In this document: one piece after another, positions 20,202 through 28,789 of the stretch
Position numbering within the stretch: position 1 is the stretch's first letter
How the letters are laid out: every line of letters starts with the position of its first letter
Source of the DNA: Stappia indica
Lineage (GTDB): Bacteria; Pseudomonadota; Alphaproteobacteria; Rhizobiales; Stappiaceae
Direction: 5' to 3'
DNA length: 64,000 nucleotides
NCBI RefSeq assembly: GCF_009789575.1
Contig: NZ_CP046908.1
Span: forward strand, 496,001-560,000
Position numbers and translations under genes: made by a program
Notes under the pieces: generated by a model
The model's database searches: none
The model's input: only the letters and a program-made list of their open reading frames with translations
Told to the model about the DNA's origin: nothing

Positions 20202-20206
20202 GGAAC

Positions 20207-21052
20207 CTATTTCTCGCTTTCCACGAGGCCCTTCACGAAGAGCCCCTGCATGAAGATGACGACGGCGACGGGCGGCAGCATCGCCAGCAGCGTGGTGGCC
20301 ATGATCACCGGCCAGTCGGCGATATCGTCGCCGGACGGGAACATCTGCTTGATGCCCATCACGATGGTGTTCATTTCCGGCTTGGTGGTGATCAGCAGCG
20401 GCCAGAGATACTGGTTCCAGCCATAGATGAAGAGGATCACGAACAGCGCGGCGATGTTGGTCCGCGACATCGGCAGCAGAATGTCGAGGAAGAAGCGCAC
20501 CGGCCCTGCCCCGTCGACTCGCGCCGCCTCGATCAGTTCGTCCGGAACGGTGAGGAAGAACTGGCGGAACAGGAAGGTCGCGGTCGCGGAGGCGACCAGC
20601 GGCAGGATCAGGCCCGTATAGGAGTTGAGCATCCCGAACCCGGCGACGACCTCGTAGGTCGGCACGATGCGCACCTCGACGGGCAGCATCAGGGTGAGGA
20701 AGATCATCCAGAAGAACGCCATCCGGAACGGGAAGCGGAAATAGACGATCGCATAGGCGGAGATGATCGAGATGGCGATCTTGCCGATGGTGATGCCGAG
20801 CGCCATGACGCTGGAGTTGAACAGCATCAGAAGAACCGGCGAGTTGACGCCCCGCGTCAGCGCCGCCGTGTAGTTCTCGATCAGATGCGGTCCGGGGATG
20901 AGCGGCATCGGCGGACGGGCGATCTCCGGCTGCGTCACCGTTGAGGCGACGAACGCCATGTAGATCGGAAAGCAGATGATCGCGATGCCGACGATCAGCC
21001 CGATATGGGTCAGCCAGAGGCCGAGCCCGCGTTTTTCGACCATGCCGCTCAT
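20207..21052 (-). CDS. ugpE: sn-Glycerol-3-phosphate ABC transporter, permease UgpE
   Basis: A 281-residue inner-membrane permease with six predicted helices and the EAA loop [20 protein letters not shown] that docks UgpC. The start ATG at 21050-21052 (MSGMVEKRG) overlaps the ugpA stop by one base (TGATG), a coupling arrangement. Upstream in-frame sequence belongs to the shadow of ugpA. It pairs with UgpA to form the channel. Confidence 0.93.
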   Translation of the reverse strand: MSGMVEKRGLGLWLTHIGLIVGIAIICFPIYMAFVASTVTQPEIARPPMPLIPGPHLIENYTAALTRGVNSPVLLMLFNSSVMALGITIGKIAISIISAYAIVYFRFPFRMAFFWMIFLTLMLPVEVRIVPTYEVVAGFGMLNSYTGLILPLVASATATFLFRQFFLTVPDELIEAARVDGAGPVRFFLDILLPMSRTNIAALFVILFIYGWNQYLWPLLITTKPEMNTIVMGIKQMFPSGDDIADWPVIMATTLLAMLPPVAVVIFMQGLFVKGLVESEK

Positions 21053-21933
21053 CAGTAATGCACCTTGCGTTCGATATAGCGGAACTGGACGACCGTCAGC
21101 AGCCCGACCACGAAGAGAAGGATCACCGACTGGGCGGCCGAGGAGCCGAGGTCCTGCCCGACGAAGCCGTCGGAGAACACCTTGTAGACGAGGATGGTCG
21201 TCGCCTGCTGCGGCCCGCCGCCGGTGATCGTGTGGATCACGCCGAAGGTCTCGAAGAACGCGTAGACGACGTTGACCACCAGCAGGAAGAACGTCGTCGG
21301 CGACAGCAGCGGGAAGACGATGGTCCAGAACCGGCGGGCAAAGCTCGCCCCGTCGATGGCCGCCGCCTCGATCACGCTTTTCGGAATCGCCTGCAGGCCG
21401 GCCAGGAAGAACAGGAAATTGTAGCTGATCTGGCGCCAGGCGGAGGCGACGACGACGAGCCCCATCGCCTCTTCGCCGTCCAGAACGTGATTCCAGTTGT
21501 AGCCGAACGCCTTCAGGTACCAGGCGACCAGGCCCACATTGGGATTGAACATGAACAGCCACAGCACGCCCGCGACCGCCGGGGCCACCGCGTAGGGCCA
21601 CACCAGCAGCATCTTGTAGGCGCTCGATCCATTGATCACCCGGTCCGCCATGACGGCCAGCCAGAGCGCGGCACCCATCGAGACGAGCGTCACCAGGGTC
21701 GAGAAGATCACCGTCGTCTTGAACGAGGCGAGGTAATACGGGTCGCTCAGCAGGAACTCGAAATTGCCGAAGCCGACGAACTGCGACGACAGGCCGAAGG
21801 GGTCGGGAATATAGGCGGACTGGTAGATCGCCTGGCCCGCCGGCCAGAAGAAGAAGACGAGCGTCACCAGGATCTGCGGCGCGAGCAGCAGATAGGGCAA
21901 CACCCGGCTGTTGAAGACGACGCGTTTGTGCAT
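21052..21933 (-). CDS. ugpA: sn-Glycerol-3-phosphate ABC transporter, permease UgpA
   Basis: A 293-residue MalF-type permease starting [20 protein letters not shown], with six helices and the EAA motif [38 protein letters not shown] near the C-terminus is typical of UgpA. It is separated from ugpB by about 140 bases that hold two hairpins, so its expression is probably lower than that of the binding protein. Confidence 0.94.
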   Translation of the reverse strand: MHKRVVFNSRVLPYLLLAPQILVTLVFFFWPAGQAIYQSAYIPDPFGLSSQFVGFGNFEFLLSDPYYLASFKTTVIFSTLVTLVSMGAALWLAVMADRVINGSSAYKMLLVWPYAVAPAVAGVLWLFMFNPNVGLVAWYLKAFGYNWNHVLDGEEAMGLVVVASAWRQISYNFLFFLAGLQAIPKSVIEAAAIDGASFARRFWTIVFPLLSPTTFFLLVVNVVYAFFETFGVIHTITGGGPQQATTILVYKVFSDGFVGQDLGSSAAQSVILLFVVGLLTVVQFRYIERKVHY

Positions 21934-21981
21934 GGCGCGCTGTTCCAGCTGGTCTGTCCGCCGGGCCTTTCCGACGGGCGA

Positions 21982-22010
21982 AAACGGCCCGGCAGGCTGC
22001 CGGACCGTTT
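21982..22010 (-). promoter_or_regulatory. Second intercistronic hairpin after ugpB
   Basis: Arms 21982-21995 and 21997-22010 are reverse complements with a single mismatch that is a G-U pair in the minus-strand RNA. TTTTCG follows on that strand. It looks like an attenuator or RNA-stabilising hairpin between ugpB and ugpA. Confidence 0.6.
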
Positions 22011-22027
22011 CCCGTTTCTCAGATGCA

Positions 22028-22060
22028 CCGTGGATGCGCAGGCCTGCTCCGCATCCACGG
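22028..22060 (-). promoter_or_regulatory. First intercistronic hairpin after ugpB
   Basis: A perfect 11-bp inverted repeat (CCGTGGATGCG at 22028-22038, CGCATCCACGG at 22050-22060) begins 14 bases after the ugpB stop. Such hairpins often protect the binding-protein mRNA from 3' decay. Confidence 0.6.
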
Positions 22061-22073
22061 GCGTTTCAGGAGA

Positions 22074-23393
22074 TCAGCGGTTGGCCTGCTCGAAGCGACG
22101 CAGCAGCTGGTTGCCACGCTGCACCGCGTTGTCGAGCGCCTCCTTGGCCGACTTGTCGCCGGCCCACACCGCTTCCAGTTCCTCGTCGATGATGCCGCGG
22201 ATCTGGTCGAAGTTGCCCAGACGCACGCCCTTCGAGTTGGCGGTCGGCGCCTTGCCGGTCATCTGGATGACCGCAATGTCCGTGCCCGGATTGGCGTCGT
22301 AGAAGCCGGAGGCCTTGGTCTGCTCGTAGGCAGCATGGGTGATCGGCAGGTAGCCGGTGTCCTGGTGCCACTTGGCCTGGATGTCGGCGGACGACAGGAA
22401 GTTCAGGAACTCCGCCACGCCGGCATATTCCTCGGCCTCATGGCCGGCCATCACCCACAGCGAGGCGCCGCCGATGATCGTGTTGAGCGGGGCGGCCTCG
22501 ACCGAATCCCAGTAGGGCAGCGGGCGGATGTCGAAGGCGAACTTGGCCTCGGACTTCACGCCGGCGTAACCGGCCGAGGATTCGGTGAACAGCGCGCACT
22601 CGCCGGCGCGGAACTGGGCACCGCTCTCGTTGCGGCGACCGCCATAGACGAACTTGCCGTCCTTGGCCCACTGGCCCATCGCCTCGATATGGGCAACCTG
22701 CACCGGGCCGTTGAACGCCAGCTCGGTGTCGACGCCGCCGAAGCCGTTCTCCTTCGTGGCGAAGGGAACGTCGTGATAGGCGGACAGGGTCTCCAGATGC
22801 ACCCAGCTCTGCCAGGCGGTGGTCAGCGGGCATGCCGAGCCGGACGCCTTCAGCGTGTCCAGCACCTCGCCGACCTTCTCCCAGGTCGTCAGGTCGGTGT
22901 CGGGGTCGATGCCGGCCGCCTGCAGTGCATCGCGGTTCACATACAGAACCGGGGTCGACGAGTTGTAGGGCAGCGACAGCATCTGGCCGTCGGTGGTGGT
23001 GTAGTAGCCGGCGACCGCCGCCAGGTAGGCGTCCTGGTCGAACTCCTTGCCCGTCTCGGCCATCAGCTCGTAGACCGGCTTGATGGCGCCCTTGGCTGCC
23101 ATCATCGTGGCGGTGCCGACCTCGAAGACCTGCAGAATGTGCGGCTGCTCGCCGGCGCGGAAGGCGGCGATACCGGCATTCAGGGCCTCGGAATAGTTGC
23201 CCTTGTGCGAGGCGACGACGACGTAGTCGCTCTGCGAGGCGTTGAACTTCTCGACCTGCTCGTTCAGCAGATCGCCGAGGCGGCCGGTGAAGGCATGCCA
23301 CCACTGGATCTCGGTGGCGGCGAAGGACACGGTGGTGCTGCCGGCAAGCATCGTTGCGGCGACCAGACCGGCCAGCGTCTTGCGATAAGCCAT
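22074..23393 (-). CDS. ugpB: sn-Glycerol-3-phosphate-binding periplasmic protein
   Basis: A 439-residue extracellular solute-binding protein. A Sec signal peptide (MAYRKTLAGLVAATMLAGST, cleavage near residue 25) precedes ATEIQWWHAFTGRLGDLLNEQVEKFN, a characteristic UgpB start. LPYNSSTPVLYVNRD, NTIIGGASLWVM and HQDTGYLPIT also match UgpB. It captures glycerol-3-phosphate (and in E. coli glycerophosphodiesters) in the periplasm. The ATG at 23391-23393 follows GGGAGAGC. It is the first gene of ugpBAEC. In many bacteria the operon is phosphate-starvation controlled, but I found no clear Pho box. Confidence 0.93.
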   Translation of the reverse strand: MAYRKTLAGLVAATMLAGSTTVSFAATEIQWWHAFTGRLGDLLNEQVEKFNASQSDYVVVASHKGNYSEALNAGIAAFRAGEQPHILQVFEVGTATMMAAKGAIKPVYELMAETGKEFDQDAYLAAVAGYYTTTDGQMLSLPYNSSTPVLYVNRDALQAAGIDPDTDLTTWEKVGEVLDTLKASGSACPLTTAWQSWVHLETLSAYHDVPFATKENGFGGVDTELAFNGPVQVAHIEAMGQWAKDGKFVYGGRRNESGAQFRAGECALFTESSAGYAGVKSEAKFAFDIRPLPYWDSVEAAPLNTIIGGASLWVMAGHEAEEYAGVAEFLNFLSSADIQAKWHQDTGYLPITHAAYEQTKASGFYDANPGTDIAVIQMTGKAPTANSKGVRLGNFDQIRGIIDEELEAVWAGDKSAKEALDNAVQRGNQLLRRFEQANR

Positions 23394-23819
23394 GTTTTGC
23401 TCTCCCAAAGCTCGGGCACCCGGCCCGATATGCGGTTCTGGGCAATACGGCCTCCCTGGCGGAAGCCGCATTGAACGAAAATGTCCGCATTTCGTATTTG
23501 TTTCATATGAACGCCAGATGTCGCTCACATGAACATTAAGCGACACTTCCATGACAGACGCAAGAGCCCGAATACAAGCAGGAAATTGCCGATCCACACC
23601 GTTCCCCTGGGGCATGTGGGCAACTCGGTCACATGCGCGTCATGCGTGAAGTCGAGGCCGCGCTCAGGCCCTTTGCCGGCGGAACGAAGATCGCCCTCCG
23701 CGTCAACCGGACAGCGGGGTTTTCCCCGCTCCTTTCACACGAAATGCATCCAGTCCGGATTCCCCTTTCTCCCTCCCCCTCCCTCCGGTAGGAACAGGGG
23801 CACACGAGGGGAAATGAGA
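23394..23819. other. Intergenic region between ugpB and dnaB
   Basis: This 426-base divergent region has no convincing gene. The ugpB-proximal part (23460-23560) is relatively A+T-rich and contains two inverted repeats described separately. The dnaB-proximal part has a pyrimidine-rich run (23755-23790) and then the Shine-Dalgarno GAGGGG. Confidence 0.7.
23502..23545. promoter_or_regulatory. Palindromes upstream of ugpB, candidate operator region
   Basis: The 10-bp palindrome TTCATATGAA (23502-23511) is followed by the inverted repeat TGTCGCT (23519-23525) / AGCGACA (23539-23545). ATGAAC also recurs at 23508-23513 and 23529-23534. They lie 110-150 bases before the ugpB start. The regulator is unknown. 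Confidence 0.4.
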
Positions 23820-25301
23820 ATGAAGGGTCCGGTTCCGGCGAACGACACCAGCGCCGCATCGATGCGCGTTGCCCCGCACAACGCGGAGGCCGAGCGCCAG
23901 CTGCTGGGCGCGATCATCGTCAACAACGAGACCTATTACCGCGTCTCGGACTTTCTCGAGCCCGAGCACTTCTTCATCGCCCCGCACCGGGAGATCTACG
24001 AGAAGGCCGGCCAGCTGATCCGCGCCGGCAAGGTCGCCTCCCCGATCACGCTCAAGACCTTCTTTCCACAGGATGCGCGCATCGCCGACATGTCGGCCGC
24101 GCAATACATCCTGCGGCTGGCCGCCGACGCCGCCTCGGTCATCAATGCCGAGGACTATGGCCGCGCCATCTACGACCTCGCCATTCGCCGGACCCTGATC
24201 CGCATCGGCGAGGACATGGTCAACATCGCCTTCGACGCGCCGATCGACATGCCGCCGGTGGCGCAGATCGACGATGCCGAACGGCGCCTGTTCGAACTGG
24301 CCGAAAAGGGCCGCACCGATACCGGATTCGTCTCATTCGGCGATGCGCTGACCGCAACCATCGAGATGGCTGCCGCAGCCTACCAGCGCGAAGGCGCACT
24401 GTCGGGAATCGCCAGCGGGTTGCGCGATCTGGACGGCCTGATGGGCGGCCTGCAGCCGTCGGATCTGATCGTGCTTGCCGGCCGTCCCGCCATGGGCAAG
24501 ACCTCGCTCGCGACCAACATCGCCTACAATGTCGCCGAGGCCTACATGGCCGAGGAGCAGCCGGACGGCACGATGAAGACCGTCAACGGTGGCGTCGTCG
24601 GTTTCTTCTCGCTGGAAATGTCGGCCGAGCAGCTGGCGACCCGTATCATTTCCGAACAGACGGAGATCTCGTCCTCCAAGATCCGCCGCGGCGACATATC
24701 CGAACACGACTTCGAGAAGCTCGCAGCCGCCGCCCAGACCATGCAGCTGGTCCCCCTGCATGTGGACCAGACGGGCGGCATCTCCATCGCCCAGCTGGTC
24801 GCCCGTGCCCGCCGCCTCAAGCGCCAGCGCGGCCTCGACCTGTTGATCGTCGACTATATCCAGCTGCTCACCGGCTCGCAGAAGAACAGCGGCAACCGCG
24901 TGCAGGAGATCACCGAGATCACCACCGGCCTGAAGGCGCTGGCCAAGGAGCTGAATGTCCCGATCATCGCGCTCTCCCAGCTGTCGCGTCAGGTGGAATC
25001 GCGCGACGACAAGCGCCCCATCCTCTCGGATCTGCGCGAATCCGGCTCGATCGAGCAGGACGCCGACGTGGTGATGTTTGTGTTCCGCGAGGAGTACTAC
25101 CTGGGCAAGACCATGCCCGAGGAAGGCACGGAGGACTACGTTAAGTGGGAGGAGAAGCTTGACAGGGTGCGCAACCGGGCCGAAGTGATCATTGCCAAGC
25201 AGCGTCACGGTCCGACCGGCACCGTGAACCTGCACTTCCAGGGCGAGTTCACCCGCTTCTCCGACCTCGCCGACCCGGACCGATTCCCCGAGCCGCATTG
25301 A
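23820..25301 (+). CDS. dnaB: Replicative DNA helicase DnaB
   Basis: A 493-residue hexameric 5'-3' helicase. The N-terminal primase-interaction domain begins APHNAEAERQLLGAIIVNNE. The RecA-like domain has Walker A AGRPAMGKTS, Walker B LDLLIVDYIQLL, and the conserved SQLSRQVESRDDKRP and DLRESGSIEQDADVV. A roughly 25-residue insert (EEQPDGTMKTVNGG) after Walker A is common in alphaproteobacteria. Two in-frame ATGs lie at 23814 and 23820; the second is 8 bases from GAGGGG and is used here. No intein is visible. alr follows 25 bases later. Confidence 0.96.
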   Translation: MKGPVPANDTSAASMRVAPHNAEAERQLLGAIIVNNETYYRVSDFLEPEHFFIAPHREIYEKAGQLIRAGKVASPITLKTFFPQDARIADMSAAQYILRLAADAASVINAEDYGRAIYDLAIRRTLIRIGEDMVNIAFDAPIDMPPVAQIDDAERRLFELAEKGRTDTGFVSFGDALTATIEMAAAAYQREGALSGIASGLRDLDGLMGGLQPSDLIVLAGRPAMGKTSLATNIAYNVAEAYMAEEQPDGTMKTVNGGVVGFFSLEMSAEQLATRIISEQTEISSSKIRRGDISEHDFEKLAAAAQTMQLVPLHVDQTGGISIAQLVARARRLKRQRGLDLLIVDYIQLLTGSQKNSGNRVQEITEITTGLKALAKELNVPIIALSQLSRQVESRDDKRPILSDLRESGSIEQDADVVMFVFREEYYLGKTMPEEGTEDYVKWEEKLDRVRNRAEVIIAKQRHGPTGTVNLHFQGEFTRFSDLADPDRFPEPH

Positions 25302-25326
25302 TGCGGCCAGAGCCTGGACCAGGGAT

Positions 25327-26469
25327 GTGATCGATACCCACTCCGGCGCCAGCGCCACGCCTTCAATCGACAACGGCCGCATCACCGTCGACCTTGCCGC
25401 ACTCGCCGCGAACTGGAGCCGCCTCGCCGGCTTGCTGAGCGAGGGAACCGCATGCGGCGCGGCGGTGAAGGCCGACTGCTACGGCCTCGGCGATGCGCCT
25501 TGCCTCGAAGCGCTGTGGACCGCCGGCTGCCGAACCTATTTCGTCGCCACGCCGCAGGAAGGCGCAACCGTGCGCCGCCACCTTCCGGACGCCGCGATCT
25601 ACATCCTCAACGGGCTCTATCCGGGCGCAGCAAGCTTTTACGCCGCAAACGGTCTTCGCCCCTGCCTCGGCTCTCCGGACGAGATCGCGGACTGGCGCAG
25701 CGCCGGTGCGCCGCTTCCTGCAGCGCTTCACGTCGACACCGGCATCAGCCGTCTCGGCCTGACGGCAGAGGAAGCCGCAGCGCTGGCCGGCGGCCCTGCG
25801 CTCGAACTGTCGTTGATCATGTCGCATCTGGCCTGTGCCGATGCGCCGGGCGCCCCGATGAACCAGGCCCAGCTGGCGCGTTTCCGGGCGCTTTCCGGCC
25901 TCTTCCCCGGCGTGCCGCGCTCGCTCGCCAACTCGGCCGGCATCTTCCTCGGCCCGGACTTCCATTTCGAGCTCGCCCGCCCCGGAATCGCTCTTTATGG
26001 CGGACAGGCCTCGGCGATGGAGGAAAGCCGGCTGGATCCTGTCGTCACCCTCGAGGCGCGGATCCTCCAGGTTCATACCCTGCCCAGGGGCGCGCCCATC
26101 GGCTATGGAGCGACCTTCACCGCGCCGCGCGACATGCGCGTTGCCATGGTCGCGGCCGGCTATGCCGACGGGTTCCTGCGCGCGGCCGGCTCCACGGACG
26201 GCAAGCCCGGCGCCGAGGCCTGGCTCGCCGGCCATCGCCTGCCCGCGCTCGGCCGCGTCTCCATGGACATGAGCGCCTTCGACGTCAGCAACGTGCCGGA
26301 AGACATTGCCGCGCGCGGCGCCTTCGTGGAGCTATTCGGCCGCAACGTGTCCGTCGACGAGACCGCGAGCCGTGCCGGCACCATCGGCTACGAGTTGCTG
26401 ACATCTCTCGGCCACCGCTTCGCCCACCGCTATGCCGGCATGCCCTCGACCGGCGGGGAGCAGTCCTGA
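25327..26469 (+). CDS. alr: Alanine racemase
   Basis: PLP-dependent interconversion of L- and D-alanine for peptidoglycan. The 380-residue product carries the PLP lysine Lys48 in AAVKADCYGLG, a variant of the usual VKANAYGHG. The second catalytic tyrosine is in IGYGATF. LGRVSMDMSAFDVS and a C-terminal TIGYELLTSLGHR complete the family pattern. The start is GTG at 25327. The stop overlaps the radA start as TGATG. Confidence 0.94.
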   Translation: MIDTHSGASATPSIDNGRITVDLAALAANWSRLAGLLSEGTACGAAVKADCYGLGDAPCLEALWTAGCRTYFVATPQEGATVRRHLPDAAIYILNGLYPGAASFYAANGLRPCLGSPDEIADWRSAGAPLPAALHVDTGISRLGLTAEEAAALAGGPALELSLIMSHLACADAPGAPMNQAQLARFRALSGLFPGVPRSLANSAGIFLGPDFHFELARPGIALYGGQASAMEESRLDPVVTLEARILQVHTLPRGAPIGYGATFTAPRDMRVAMVAAGYADGFLRAAGSTDGKPGAEAWLAGHRLPALGRVSMDMSAFDVSNVPEDIAARGAFVELFGRNVSVDETASRAGTIGYELLTSLGHRFAHRYAGMPSTGGEQS

Positions 26470-27866
26470 TGGCCAAGCGCGGCACAGCCTATGTCTGTCA
26501 GTCCTGCGGCGCGGCCGCGTCCAAGTGGGCGGGTCGCTGCGACAGCTGCGGCGAGTGGAACACCCTGGTCGAGGAACGCAGCGGCGGCGGGGTCGGCGGT
26601 TCGCCGACAGCAGCAAGCCGCAAGCGCGGGCGCGTCGTGCCCCTCGTCGGGCTTGCGGGCGAAAGCGACACGCCGCCACGCATCGAGACGCGGGTCGGCG
26701 AGCTCGACCGCGTCACCGGCGGCGGGTTCGTGCGCGGCTCTGCCCTGCTCGTCGGCGGCGATCCGGGCATCGGCAAGTCGACGCTGCTGATCCAGGCGGC
26801 GGCCCGCATCGCCCGGCTCGGCCACCGCGCGATCTACATTTCCGGCGAGGAGGCCATCGACCAGGTGCGCCTGCGCGCCATGCGCCTCGGCCTGTCCGAC
26901 GCACCGGTCGGCCTTGCGGCGGAGACCAGCGTCGAGGACATCCTCGCCACCCTGACGGACGGTCCGCCGCCGGCCCTCGTCATCATCGATTCGATCCAGA
27001 CCCTGTGGTCGGAGATGGTCGAGTCCACGCCCGGCACCGTCACCCAGGTCCGCGCCTCCGCGCAGGCCCTGGTACGCTACGCCAAGTCGAGCGGCGCCAC
27101 GGTGATTCTCGTCGGCCATGTCACCAAGGACGGCCAGATCGCCGGCCCGCGCGTGGTGGAGCACATGGTCGATGCCGTTCTCTATTTCGAGGGCGACGGC
27201 GCGCACCAGTACCGCATCCTGCGCTCGGTCAAGAACCGCTTCGGCGCCACCGACGAGATCGGCGTCTTCGAGATGACCGACAAGGGGCTGGCCGAAGTGG
27301 CCAATCCGTCTGCGCTTTTCCTCGGCGAGCGCTCGGGCCGCACGCCAGGATCGGCCGTCTTCGCAGGGCTGGAGGGCACCCGCCCGCTGTTGATCGAGAT
27401 CCAGGCGCTGGTCGCGCCCTCGCCCCTCGGCACGCCGCGCCGGGCCGTGATCGGCTGGGACAGCGCCCGCCTTTCGATGATCCTTGCGGTGCTGGAGGCG
27501 CGCTGCGGCGTGCGCTTCGCGCAGAACGACGTCTACCTCAATGTTGCCGGCGGATTGAGGGTCAACGAGACGGCCGCCGACCTTGCCGTTGCCGCTGCGC
27601 TCGTCTCGTCTCTCAGCGGGGTTGCCCTTCCCGCCGATTGCGTCTATTTCGGCGAGGTCAGCCTCTCGGGGGCGGTCCGCGCGGTCTCTCAGGCCCAAAG
27701 CCGTCTCAAGGAAGCCCGCAAGCTCGGTTTCACCTCGGCCTTCGTGCCGGAAGCGAACGCCGGAGACGGTGCGAGCGATGGCGGCCCGGTGACGGGGCTG
27801 AGCGAGCTGGCGGATCTGGTCGCCCAGGTGGCGGCGCGCTCCGCAGGCGCATCCGAGCGGGACTAG
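26469..27866 (+). CDS. radA: DNA repair protein RadA
   Basis: A 465-residue RecA paralogue that promotes branch migration in recombination. It has an N-terminal zinc finger (Cys10, Cys13, Cys24, Cys27), Walker A GGDPGIGKST, the RadA-specific VKNRFGATDEIG motif, and a C-terminal Lon protease-like domain (DVYLNVAGGLRVNETAADLAVAAAL). The ATG at 26469 shares one base with the alr stop. It is part of a plus-strand run of dnaB, alr, radA, cvpA and purF. Confidence 0.96.
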   Translation: MAKRGTAYVCQSCGAAASKWAGRCDSCGEWNTLVEERSGGGVGGSPTAASRKRGRVVPLVGLAGESDTPPRIETRVGELDRVTGGGFVRGSALLVGGDPGIGKSTLLIQAAARIARLGHRAIYISGEEAIDQVRLRAMRLGLSDAPVGLAAETSVEDILATLTDGPPPALVIIDSIQTLWSEMVESTPGTVTQVRASAQALVRYAKSSGATVILVGHVTKDGQIAGPRVVEHMVDAVLYFEGDGAHQYRILRSVKNRFGATDEIGVFEMTDKGLAEVANPSALFLGERSGRTPGSAVFAGLEGTRPLLIEIQALVAPSPLGTPRRAVIGWDSARLSMILAVLEARCGVRFAQNDVYLNVAGGLRVNETAADLAVAAALVSSLSGVALPADCVYFGEVSLSGAVRAVSQAQSRLKEARKLGFTSAFVPEANAGDGASDGGPVTGLSELADLVAQVAARSAGASERD

Positions 27867-28002
27867 GGCCCGGACGGACCTCGCATCCGGCAGTGCCCGA
27901 TCGCTGCACGCGCCGGGCAAGGCAGTGAACACCGCGCCCGACCCACGCGGAGAACTGGGTCGACAGGGCGTCTTGCGACGCGATCAGGGACCAGGCCGAG
28001 CG

Positions 28003-28644
28003 ATGCCGATCACGCTTCTCGACGGAATCCTTCTCGTCATCATGCTCCTGTCGGCCGTCCTGGCCATGATCCGCGGCTTCGTCCGCGAGGTCCTGTCGAT
28101 CGCGTCCTGGATCGCCGCCGCCGTTGCCGCCTTCTACCTGCATGGCCACGTCGTTCCCTTCGTGCGCCAGTACATCAACAACGACAACGTGGCGCTCGGC
28201 GTTGCCGCCGCCGCCGTGTTCCTGGTGACGCTGATCATCGTCAGCTACATCACGATGCGCATTTCCGACTTCGTGCTGGACAGCCGGATCGGCGCGCTCG
28301 ACCGCACGCTCGGCTTCGTTTTCGGCGCCCTGCGCGGCCTTCTTCTGGTCGTCGTCGCGATGATGTTCTTCAACTGGTTCGTGCCGCAGGACCAGCCTGC
28401 CTGGATCGCCACGGCCAAGTCCAAGCCGGTGATCGACTCGATCGGCAACCGGCTGGTCAACGCGCTGCCCGAAAGCCCGGAAAACACCATTCTCAACCGC
28501 ATCCGCAATCGCTCCGACGGTGCCCCCGCCGGCACGACGGAAACGCCTGCAGCGCCGGCCCCGACCGGCGACGAGCAGGGCTATACCGACAGCGAGCGTC
28601 GCGGGATCGAGCAGTTGACGACTTCGGGGTCGTCCACCAACTAA
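28003..28644 (+). CDS. cvpA: CvpA family membrane protein
   Basis: A 213-residue protein with four predicted membrane helices in the first 130 residues. It begins MPITLLDGILLVIMLLSAVL, followed by MIRGFVREVLSIASWIAAA, a CvpA signature. The C-terminal 70 residues are polar and Pro/Thr-rich, probably cytoplasmic and disordered. CvpA was named for colicin V production; its molecular role is not settled. Its place before purF is the classic arrangement. ATG 28003 is used, as upstream in-frame sequence is not CvpA-like. Confidence 0.9.
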   Translation: MPITLLDGILLVIMLLSAVLAMIRGFVREVLSIASWIAAAVAAFYLHGHVVPFVRQYINNDNVALGVAAAAVFLVTLIIVSYITMRISDFVLDSRIGALDRTLGFVFGALRGLLLVVVAMMFFNWFVPQDQPAWIATAKSKPVIDSIGNRLVNALPESPENTILNRIRNRSDGAPAGTTETPAAPAPTGDEQGYTDSERRGIEQLTTSGSSTN

Positions 28645-28789
28645 GGCACGTCCGCTGGAACGGACCGCATCATGTGACTGAAATTCTCGTTGCCATGGAC
28701 GGACCGCCCCGCGGTGCCGTCCCTGGTGCGTTTTGAAGGCCCGTCCGGCGGACGCCTCCGCCGCCCGCGGGCAACCAGGAGCCAAGGCC

